Below are positions 5,717-11,409 of a stretch of 12,766 nt of DNA, one piece after another. The DNA lies in the NCBI GenBank assembly GCA_902775835.1, contig CACYNZ010000178.1, positions 1-12,766 on the forward strand. The letters run 5' to 3'. Positions within the stretch are counted from its first letter, which is position 1; each line of letters starts with the position of its first letter. The notes beneath the pieces are model-generated. The model was not told the origin of the DNA and made no database searches. It saw only the letters and a program-made list of their open reading frames with translations. A program made the position numbers and the translations under genes. This DNA is from an uncultured Eubacteriales bacterium (lineage in GTDB: Bacteria > Bacillota_A > Clostridia > Christensenellales > Aristaeellaceae).

Positions 5717-5944
5717 GTGCAATGCCCATATTGCGGAAAGGAAATGCAGAAAGGAATTCTGTCCGGTGATGGACGGTCAAACGTCTGCTGGAAAGCCGGT
5801 GAAAATAAAACAGGCTTCATGGACAGCTTCTTTGGAACGGGAAAACTTACCGCCGTAAAACATACGCTGGCATCATTCAGCATAGAAACGTACTTCTGCG
5901 ATCAGTGCAAAAAAATGATTTTTGACACAGATATTCAGAAATAA
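5717..5944 (+). CDS. Small zinc-ribbon protein, DUF6487-like
   Basis: From GTG 5717 the product is 75 aa, starting VQCPYCGKEMQKG and ending YFCDQCKKMIFDTDIQK. The CPYC (C3/C6) and CDQC (C61/C64) pairs at opposite ends form a zinc ribbon, with a glycine-rich middle. This is the layout of DUF6487 (PF20097-type) proteins, whose function is unknown. Typical members have a W and a hydrophobic stretch between the pairs; here CWKAGEN and TGFMDSFFGTG fill that place. The frame is joined without a stop to the RhuM fragment upstream. A ribosome site at 5702-5708 makes GTG 5717 the probable native start. Confidence 0.65.
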   Translation: MQCPYCGKEMQKGILSGDGRSNVCWKAGENKTGFMDSFFGTGKLTAVKHTLASFSIETYFCDQCKKMIFDTDIQK

Positions 5945-6012
5945 GTTCCGGTTTGAGGGGGATTCCGGCCATATACGCGGGTATCCGGATATGAATACAT
6001 ACCCATGACGCA

Positions 6013-6053
6013 ACCAGACATAACGAAATACCGAGAATTCTGTTATGTCCGGT
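6013..6053. promoter_or_regulatory. 12-bp inverted repeat upstream of the ABC operon
   Basis: ACCAGACATAAC (6013-6024) is mirrored by GTTATGTCCGGT (6042-6053) with one mismatch; the arms are separated by 17 nt. It lies 62 nt before the ATPase start and has no T tract, so it looks more like an operator than a terminator. The XRE-AbrB protein encoded at the end of this operon is the natural candidate to bind it. No clear -35/-10 pair with normal spacing was found nearby. Confidence 0.45.
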
Positions 6054-6115
6054 TGGTGGAAGATCATGCAACCAAGCCCTACAATAATCATATAAATCAT
6101 ATTTTGGAGGTTTGT

Positions 6116-6838
6116 ATGGTGATTGCAGAAGTCCGGGATCTGGTGAAAAAGTATCCTTCATTTGAGCTGAAGAGCGTATCCTTCAGCCTTGAGAGCGGAA
6201 GGATTACAGGCTTTATCGGCAGAAACGGCGCAGGAAAAACAACAACGATCAAGGCCATGCTGAACATGATCCATCCGGATGCCGGAACGATTCGATATTT
6301 TGGCAGGCCTTTCCTGGACAGTGAGGCGGATGTAAAGAAGCGCATCGGCTATTCCACGGGAAGCATGAGCTGGTATCCGAGGAAAAGAATACGGGATATT
6401 GTCGATACTGTAAAAAGGTTCTATGATACATGGGATGAAGCAGCATATAGAAAGTATCGGGATCTCTTTGCGATCGACGAGATGAAAACGCCGCTTGAAC
6501 TGTCTGAAGGGATGAAGGTGAAAGTCAATCTTCTGCTTGCGCTTGCCCACAGGGCCGAGGTGCTGATCCTGGATGAGCCTACAAGCGGCCTTGATCCGTT
6601 TTCCCGCAATGAGCTGCTGGGCGTATTTGCGGAACTTCGGAATCATGGCGTGGCCGTGTTTTTCTCTACCCACATTATTACCGATATAGAAAAGTGCGCG
6701 GATGACATCATCTATATTTCCAAAGGCCGGATTGTCGCGGCCATGCCGAAGACGGATTTCATCAGCCGCTACTGTGAAAACGGAGACAGCCTTGAAGACA
6801 CGATGCTCCGTCTGGAAGGTGGTGCGGTCTATGCGTAA
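6116..6838 (+). CDS. ABC transporter ATP-binding protein (ABC-2 type)
   Basis: A 240-aa ATPase, starting at ATG 6116 with GGAGG about 5 nt upstream; the open frame extending back to 6005 lacks a ribosome site. Walker A is GRNGAGKTT (35-43), the signature is LSEGMKVKV (129-137), Walker B is VLILDEPTSGLD (149-160) and the switch His is H186 in STHI. The Q-loop region reads GYSTGSMSW and lacks the usual Gln. The LSxGMK signature and length fit the subfamily that works with two-to-six-helix ABC-2 permeases (BcrA/YtrB-like), often in antimicrobial peptide or antibiotic resistance. Its last 8 nt overlap the permease gene. The substrate cannot be read from the sequence. Confidence 0.9.
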   Translation: MVIAEVRDLVKKYPSFELKSVSFSLESGRITGFIGRNGAGKTTTIKAMLNMIHPDAGTIRYFGRPFLDSEADVKKRIGYSTGSMSWYPRKRIRDIVDTVKRFYDTWDEAAYRKYRDLFAIDEMKTPLELSEGMKVKVNLLLALAHRAEVLILDEPTSGLDPFSRNELLGVFAELRNHGVAVFFSTHIITDIEKCADDIIYISKGRIVAAMPKTDFISRYCENGDSLEDTMLRLEGGAVYA

Positions 6839-7484
6839 CATACTCCGGAAAGAAATGCGGCTGAGCGCATCGGTGCTTTCATACCTGTTTATTCTGTCTG
6901 CCCTGATGTTTCTGCTGCCCGGTTATCCCATTCTGGTCGGGGCCTTTTTCGTGACACTCGGCATATTTCAGGGGTTTCAGAAAGCCAGGGAAGCAAACGA
7001 CATTGTGTTTTCCGTACTCCTTCCTGTCGCCAAGAAGGATATTGTAAAGGGAAGATACCTGTTTGTCTGCCTGATCGAGGGCTGTGCGCTCCTGCTGATG
7101 GCAGTCATTGTCTGTCTGCGCATGACGGTCTTATCAGATGCCGCTGTATACCGCAGCAATGCTCTGATGAATGCCAATTGCTTTGCGCTGGGTGTGGCGT
7201 TTGTGATCTTCGGTCTGTTCAACTGGATCTTTGTAGGCGGATTCTTCAGGACAGCCTACAGTTTTGGACGTCCCTTTGTGCTCCATATCATAGTCTGCTT
7301 CCTGGTGATCTTTGCGGCGGAAGCGCTGCACCATGTTCCGGGACTGGAAAGGCTGAATGCCTTCGGCACGGATGATATTGCCATGCAGCTGATGCTGCTG
7401 GCGGCAGGAATCCTCATATACTTTGTGACAAGTGTGCTGTCGTGCAGCAGGGCATGCAGAGCGTTTGAAGAAATCGATCTTTGA
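6831..7484 (+). CDS. ABC-2 type permease (ABC2_membrane_5-like)
   Basis: A 217-aa membrane protein starting at ATG 6831, overlapping the ATPase gene by 8 nt, a sign of translational coupling. After MRNILRKEMRL there are about six hydrophobic segments: roughly 14-29, 32-48, 76-97, 116-138, 148-165 and 184-204. The KKDIVKGRYLF stretch after the second segment is typical of PF13346-type permeases that pair with small ABC ATPases. The longer open frame beginning at 6702 lies within the ATPase gene and is not the true start. With the ATPase it would form an exporter or a sensor-type complex; the substrate is unknown. Confidence 0.85.
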   Translation: MRNILRKEMRLSASVLSYLFILSALMFLLPGYPILVGAFFVTLGIFQGFQKAREANDIVFSVLLPVAKKDIVKGRYLFVCLIEGCALLLMAVIVCLRMTVLSDAAVYRSNALMNANCFALGVAFVIFGLFNWIFVGGFFRTAYSFGRPFVLHIIVCFLVIFAAEALHHVPGLERLNAFGTDDIAMQLMLLAAGILIYFVTSVLSCSRACRAFEEIDL

Positions 7485-7497
7485 GGAGAATACGGCA

Positions 7498-7938
7498 ATG
7501 CTGAAAGATAATCTGGTCATGCTGCGGAATCTTCATGGGTATTCGCAGGAGGCAATTGCGGAGAAGATAGGCATTTCCCGGCAGGCGTATGCAAAATGGG
7601 AAACCGGTGCCACGGTTCCTGATGTGGAAAAATGCAGTCTCCTGGCGGAAGTATACGGGACGACGATAGACAGCCTGATCCGAACGGAACCGCTGGAAGG
7701 CGTGGGCATGATTCCGCCCGCGCCAAAGGGAAAGAATATCTGGGGAACCGTTGCGGTGAGTGACAGAGGCCAGATTGTGATTCCCAAGGGTGCGAGAGAT
7801 CTGTTCGGGCTGTCGGGAGGCCGGCGGGTGATTGTTCTGAGTGACGAAAACGGGATTGCCCTGGTACCGGAGGAAACATTCGTGGCGAACATGAAAAGAG
7901 CCATGGAATTGATGGAAAGAAAGGCCGATGAACCATGA
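7498..7938 (+). CDS. XRE helix-turn-helix regulator with C-terminal AbrB/SpoVT domain
   Basis: A 146-aa protein starting at ATG 7498; the ribosome site TTGAGGAG overlaps the stop of the permease gene, so it belongs to the same operon. Residues 2-61 are a Cro/CI helix-turn-helix (LRNLHGYSQEAIAEKIGISR, then QAYAKWETG). Residues 82-128 match a SpoVT-AbrB swapped-hairpin domain (GTVAVSDRGQIVIPKGARD). It thus carries two different DNA-binding folds, of which AbrB domains also dimerise. As the last gene of an ABC operon it is probably the local regulator. Candidate operators are the inverted repeats at 6013-6053 and 8010-8044. This fused architecture is known in Bacillota; the target here is inferred. 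Confidence 0.88.
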   Translation: MLKDNLVMLRNLHGYSQEAIAEKIGISRQAYAKWETGATVPDVEKCSLLAEVYGTTIDSLIRTEPLEGVGMIPPAPKGKNIWGTVAVSDRGQIVIPKGARDLFGLSGGRRVIVLSDENGIALVPEETFVANMKRAMELMERKADEP

Positions 7939-8009
7939 GCATGCGCGGATGCGTGCCGGATTCTGCGATGCCATGTCCGCTTCCGCCGGAGAAAACCGAA
8001 ACAAGACGT

Positions 8010-8044
8010 GTACCATGAGCGGCGACGGAGAATGAAAATGGTAC
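8010..8044. repeat. 7-bp inverted repeat GTACCAT/ATGGTAC
   Basis: GTACCAT (8010-8016) is mirrored by ATGGTAC (8038-8044), immediately before a TATAAT (8045-8050) that has no matching -35. The function is unclear; it could be a weak operator or a chance repeat. Confidence 0.3.
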
Positions 8045-8053
8045 TATAATGAT

Positions 8054-8107
8054 CGGGGCCGATGCGTCTCACCGGCGTGTCAGCCCCGGTTATTTTGCTT
8101 TTTTTGA
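8054..8107 (+). terminator. Rho-independent terminator of the ABC/XRE-AbrB operon
   Basis: CGGGGC (8054-8059) pairs with GCCCCG (8083-8088). The stem continues inward with a mismatch and several G-U pairs, and a T-rich tail including seven Ts follows (to 8107). It lies about 115 nt after the XRE-AbrB stop. Confidence 0.75.
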
Positions 8108-8116
8108 AGCATTCCC

Positions 8117-8143
8117 CTGCGTAAGGTATTGCTTGTTACGCAG
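8117..8143. promoter_or_regulatory. Inverted-repeat operator of the MerR gene
   Basis: CTGCGTAA (8117-8124) and TTACGCAG (8136-8143) are perfect 8-bp arms separated by 11 nt, 41 nt before the MerR start codon. The GTAA...TTAC type of dyad fits MerR-family operators. A TTGCTT (8129-8134) lies 19 bp before TAGGAT (8154-8159), matching the long spacer of MerR-controlled promoters, though both boxes are poor. Autoregulation is inferred. Confidence 0.5.
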
Positions 8144-8183
8144 CGTCATGTAGTAGGATGCGTGGCGAGAGGAGGTGAAGGCT

Positions 8184-8909
8184 ATGCCAAAATATACGAC
8201 GGGAGAGCTTGCAAAGCTCTGCGGCGTTACGGTCCGTACAGTTCAGTATTATGATACCAGGGGCATCCTGATTCCCAGTGAGCTTTCCGAGGGCGGAAGA
8301 CGGCTGTATTCGGATGGCGATCTGAAGCGCCTGAAGATCATCTGCTTTCTGAGGAACCTGGATCTTTCCATCGACGCTGTTTCCCAGATCCTGAAGGAAG
8401 AGCATCCTGAAAAAGTGATTTCACTGCTGGTGGAACAGCAGGAGCAGGCCCTTATGGATGAAATCTCCGACAAAGAGGAGAAACTGGAAAAACTGCGTGA
8501 ACTGAAAATCGGGCTGAAAGACAAAACAGACTTCTCGCTCGAAACCATCGGTGACATAGCCGTATTCATGGAAGGCAAGAAGAAACTGAAAAAAATGCGC
8601 TGGATGATGATCCTGATCGGAATCCCGGTTTCGGCGCTGCAATGGTTTTCCATCATTTTCTGGATCATCAGGGGCATCTGGTGGCCGTTCCTTGTCTGGG
8701 TGCTGGTGGCGGCTGTCTGGGGCACACTGGTCAGCCGGTACTACTTCAATCATGTGAAATACATCTGCCCGGAATGCCACGAGGTATTCAGGCCCACTCT
8801 GAAGGAAGCTTTCTGGGCGAATCATACCCCCACAGCGCGCAGGCTGACATGCACCATGTGCGGTCACAGGGGCTTCTGTGTGGAGATCTGGGGAGGTGAC
8901 GGGGAATGA
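8184..8909 (+). CDS. Membrane-anchored MerR regulator with C-terminal zinc ribbon
   Basis: A 241-aa protein, starting at ATG 8184 with AGGAGGTGA at 8170-8178. Residues 3-70 are a classic MerR winged helix (YTTGELAKLCGVTVRTVQYY, then GGRRLYSDGDLKRL). Residues about 75-115 form a charged coiled coil (dimer helix). Two hydrophobic segments follow at about 139-161 and 165-186, making a short hairpin. The C-terminus has CPEC (C195/C198) and CTMC (C223/C226), a zinc ribbon that also holds H199, H214, H228 and C232. By topology, the DNA-binding head and the zinc ribbon both face the cytoplasm with the hairpin in the membrane. The stop overlaps by 4 nt the start of a YhfC-type intramembrane protease, an intimate coupling. 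A dyad at 8117-8143 suggests autoregulation. The signal sensed is unknown; metal, redox or membrane stress are possible. Confidence 0.88.
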   Translation: MPKYTTGELAKLCGVTVRTVQYYDTRGILIPSELSEGGRRLYSDGDLKRLKIICFLRNLDLSIDAVSQILKEEHPEKVISLLVEQQEQALMDEISDKEEKLEKLRELKIGLKDKTDFSLETIGDIAVFMEGKKKLKKMRWMMILIGIPVSALQWFSIIFWIIRGIWWPFLVWVLVAAVWGTLVSRYYFNHVKYICPECHEVFRPTLKEAFWANHTPTARRLTCTMCGHRGFCVEIWGGDGE

Positions 8910-9748
8910 CGGAGTTTGAGAAGATTGTCATTGGCCGAGACAGCGTGCCGGCGCTGGCCGTGACCGTCCTTCTGATGATCGCAGTTCCTGTCATATTCTT
9001 CATTCTGTGGCGCGGGAGGCATAAAGCGCAGACGAAGCTCAGCTGGCTTATAGCCGGTGCGGTGGGATTTGTTGTCTCGGCCCGGGTACTGGAGCTCGGT
9101 ATACATTATTTCTGTATCGTTATGGATAATCCCGTTTCCAGATTCATTCAGGGAAATCATGCCGCATTCGTCCTGTACGGGGTCACCATGGCAGGTGTTT
9201 TCGAAGAGTGCGGACGGCATATCATTCTGAAATACGTCATGAAAAAGAACCGCACCCGCGAAAATGCGGTCCTGTATGGAATCGGTCACGGCGGAATCGA
9301 GATCCTGGCAGTCCTGCTGCCTTCGATGATTCTCTTTCTTGTCATTGCGGTGCTGTTTTCCACGGGAGACAGGGAAAACGCGCTCAGAACCCTGAAGATC
9401 ACGGAAGATACCGCGGCATCTGCCCTTCCATCTGTTCAGGCGGCTGCTTCGTTTGGCTGGGGCATGATGGCAATGAATGTCGTGGAGCGCGTATTTGCGA
9501 TGCTGCTCCATATCGGGCTGACCGTCATCGTATACTGCGGCATCGTGCAGGGGAGGAAGACGTGCCTGCCGTTGGCAGTTGTCCTGCATATGCTGATGGA
9601 TACGTTCCCGGCAATGTATCAGAGAGGCCTGGTGCCGCTGTGGGCAGTGGAGGTATGGACCGGTGTCTGGACATGCATTGTTGCATGCATTGCCGTGAAG
9701 CTGTACCGGCAGATGGAAGAAACTTCTCCGGCCGATACCGTTTCATAA
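8906..9748 (+). CDS. YhfC-family putative intramembrane metalloprotease
   Basis: A 280-aa multi-pass protein beginning at ATG 8906, in the ATGA overlap with the MerR gene. It matches the YhfC family (PF10086, related to CPBP/CAAX-type glutamic proteases). Motif one is FEECGR (E100, E101, R104). Motif two is GIGHGGIE (H128, E132). A third conserved stretch is VERVFAMLLH (E194, H202), and LHMLMD (H228, D232) completes the polar set. Seven or eight hydrophobic segments are visible (about 14-35, 46-70, 86-98, 136-151, 181-190, 197-213, 221-231, 244-264). All expected catalytic residues are present. Family members are annotated as peptidases from motifs; biochemical proof is scarce. The natural candidate substrate here is the membrane-anchored regulator made from the same transcript. 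Confidence 0.85.
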   Translation: MTEFEKIVIGRDSVPALAVTVLLMIAVPVIFFILWRGRHKAQTKLSWLIAGAVGFVVSARVLELGIHYFCIVMDNPVSRFIQGNHAAFVLYGVTMAGVFEECGRHIILKYVMKKNRTRENAVLYGIGHGGIEILAVLLPSMILFLVIAVLFSTGDRENALRTLKITEDTAASALPSVQAAASFGWGMMAMNVVERVFAMLLHIGLTVIVYCGIVQGRKTCLPLAVVLHMLMDTFPAMYQRGLVPLWAVEVWTGVWTCIVACIAVKLYRQMEETSPADTVS

Positions 9749-9819
9749 ACCGTGCGGAGACGGCTTTTGCCGGCAGCGGGGTTCCGCATGGGAAAAGCCT
9801 CTGTTTCTCATGGATGCCC

Positions 9820-9862
9820 GCTCCTTGACCTGTATGCATTTGCAGGTGAAGGAGCTTTTTTT
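9820..9862 (+). terminator. Terminator of the MerR/YhfC operon
   Basis: GCTCCTTGACCTG (9820-9832) pairs with CAGGTGAAGGAGC (9843-9855) over 12 of 13 positions, followed by seven Ts (9856-9862). It lies 72 nt after the YhfC stop. Confidence 0.9.
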
Positions 9863-10036
9863 ATATAATGATGGTAATCCCTTCTCCCTGAACGGCGCAT
9901 CATGCCGGAGGGGGAGGAACGGGCGCTTGATTTTTCCGTCGGTACGGTACATCATATATCCGGAGAACATCACGCCCGCGCAGAGCCGGGGATGGTCCGG
10001 AGGTCAGTGCCGCAGCGGGATGATCGGAGGAAGCGT
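9863..10036 (+). other. Gap with no recognisable gene
   Basis: An open frame from ATG 9902 runs into the arginase-like stub, but its first 45 codons show no family likeness and no ribosome site. A TATAAT (9864-9869) right after the terminator lacks a good -35. I see no RNA or repeat here. Confidence 0.4.
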
Positions 10037-10171
10037 GTGAAAAAGGTGTATGTCAATCCGCAGTGGCAGGGCGGAGCGGATCTTTCCACCTGGCATGGAG
10101 CGGAAGAACTGAACATGTATCTGGATGGACAGGACTATGCAGTCATGCTCTGTAGGCGCTTTTCTGCGTGA
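10037..10171 (+). pseudogene. N-terminal stub of an arginase/ureohydrolase-like protein
   Basis: GTG 10037, 5 nt after GGAGGA (10026-10031), opens a 44-aa frame starting MKKVYVNPQWQGGADLSTWH and continuing GAEELNMYLDGQDY. The PQWQGG...GA.EL...YL pattern resembles the first 40 residues of arginase-family proteins of gut Bacillota. The metal-binding GGDHS/DxHxD core is absent: the frame turns into unrelated residues and ends at TGA 10169-10171. The rest (about 250 aa) has evidently been deleted. The family call rests on this short stretch only. Confidence 0.4.
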
Positions 10172-10234
10172 CAGGGCAGGGAAGCATCAATGCCGCCATC
10201 GGCGGGGAAAATGGAATGCAGGAGGCGTAAACGC

Positions 10235-10747
10235 ATGAAGATTCTTGTACTGAACGGCAGCCCGAGACCGAACGGGAATACGGCCGGAATGGTAAAAACC
10301 TTTCAGCAGACCGCGGAAGAACACGGGCATGAGGTCAAGGTGGTCCATGTCTGCAGAATGGATATCCATGGATGTCTTGCCTGCGAATACTGTCATGGGA
10401 AGGGAAAGGGCCAGTGCATTCAGAAGGATGATATGCAGGCTGTCTATGCGGAACTGCGCGACACGGAGATGCTTGTGCTTGCCTCGCCGATCTATTATCA
10501 TGGGATTTCCGGACAGCTGAAATGCGCAGTGGACCGTTTCTATGCCGCGCTTTATCCGAAGGCGCCTGCATCGCTGAAGAAGGTGGCCATGTTCCTCAGC
10601 TCCGGCGATGATCATATGTATGACGGGGCAGAATTCTCATACGACGGGGATTTTCTTGGATATCTCGGTCTGGAGGGGCTGGGCATCTTCACAAACCATG
10701 ACAGCCATGTCATGGACAGGATCCGAGACATGGCTTCATCTCTGTAA
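10235..10747 (+). CDS. Flavodoxin-family FMN-dependent NAD(P)H oxidoreductase
   Basis: A 170-aa protein, starting at ATG 10235 with AGGAGG at 10220-10225; the earlier ATG at 10190 lacks a ribosome site. The N-terminus MKILVLNGSPRPNGNT is the phosphate-binding loop for FMN. ASPIYYHGISGQLKCAVDRF (83-102) is the second FMN-contacting segment of the Flavodoxin_2/FMN_red fold. C47, C50, C53 and C61 in the CLACEYC...GQC segment form the Cys cluster seen in iron-sulfur or two-Cys members of this family. It probably transfers electrons to quinones, nitro- or azo-compounds or a protein partner in the cytoplasm. It precedes a peroxiredoxin gene by 45 nt, so a shared role in redox defence is plausible. 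Confidence 0.9.
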   Translation: MKILVLNGSPRPNGNTAGMVKTFQQTAEEHGHEVKVVHVCRMDIHGCLACEYCHGKGKGQCIQKDDMQAVYAELRDTEMLVLASPIYYHGISGQLKCAVDRFYAALYPKAPASLKKVAMFLSSGDDHMYDGAEFSYDGDFLGYLGLEGLGIFTNHDSHVMDRIRDMASSL

Positions 10748-10792
10748 GGGGACACATAGTGCCCGGTACTCACGAGGAAAGGAGCGGTAAGG

Positions 10793-11244
10793 ATGCTGGA
10801 AACGGGAACAATGGCGCCGGAGTTTTCTCTGCCGGACCATAACGGGAAGATGCACAGCCTTGCGGACTATCGGGGCAGAAAGGTGATCCTGTACTTCTAT
10901 CCCGCGGACATGAGCCCCGGCTGCACCAGTCAGGCCTGCGGCTTCCGGGATCTGTATCCGCAGATACGCGAAAAGGCGCTGTGGTGCTGGGCATAAACGC
11001 GGACAGCGTGGCATCCCACAGAAAGTTCATGGAAGAACACGGACTGCCCTTCACGCTTCTGTCTGATCCGGACAGGACGGTGCTGCAGGCATACGATGTC
11101 TGGAAGGAACGGTCCATGTTCGGAAAGCCCATGATGGGGATTGAGCGTTCCACGTATCTCATTGACGAGGAAGGAACGATTATCCGGGCGTTTGGCCGGG
11201 TAAAGCCGAAGGACAATGCCAGGCAGATGTTCAGGGAACTGTAA
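10793..11244 (+). pseudogene. bcp: Frameshifted Bcp-type thiol peroxidase
   Basis: ATG 10793 opens MLETGTMAPEFSLPDHNGK, then YFYPADMSPGCTSQACGF, the Bcp/AhpC-TSA active site with peroxidatic Cys44 and resolving Cys49. The frame breaks after REK: it reads ALWCWA and stops at 10994-10996. One frame over, the family sequence continues as VLGINADSVASHRKF and runs to FGRVKPKDNA and a stop at 11242-11244. Adding one G to the GG at 10975-10976 restores REKGAVVLGIN and a 150-aa protein, the normal Bcp length. So a single-base loss in a G run has broken it, unless this is a sequencing error. The enzyme would reduce peroxides using thioredoxin in the cytoplasm. The first part alone keeps both cysteines but lacks the remainder of the fold. 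Confidence 0.88.
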
Positions 11245-11409
11245 ATATGACCGCGGCTGTGAGACGGAAAAAACGAAAACAGCGGCCATGCTGAACAGAC
11301 CGATGAAAAGCTGCCGCGTCCGTATCCCGGAAAGCATGAGGGATGCAGTGACGGAGGAATGAAAGGAATCTCAACGGAACGGGCAGAGCAATGCTGGAGG
11401 AGAATAAAG

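Noticed and set aside
6005..6115. Upstream extension of the ABC ATPase frame to ATG 6005.
   Set aside because: No ribosome site, a sequence unlike any ABC N-terminus, and it would run through the inverted repeat; ATG 6116 has a good GGAGG and starts at the usual place.
7935..8018. 27-codon frame overlapping the XRE-AbrB stop (ATGA).
   Set aside because: Short, Pro/Arg-rich, no ribosome site beyond chance, and followed by nothing recognisable.
8045..8050. TATAAT as a promoter directly before the terminator at 8054-8107.
   Set aside because: No -35 at proper spacing, and any transcript would begin inside the terminator stem.
8864..9589. Long minus-strand open frame opposite the YhfC gene.
   Set aside because: It lies antisense to a well-supported membrane protein gene and shows no coding features of its own.
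9864..9869. TATAAT after the 9820-9862 terminator as a promoter for the flavodoxin region.
   Set aside because: Only a poor TTGCAG at 18-bp spacing is available, and it lies inside the terminator stem.
11245..11409. GCTGT/ACAGC hairpin after bcp as a terminator.
   Set aside because: Five pairs, long loop and no T tract.
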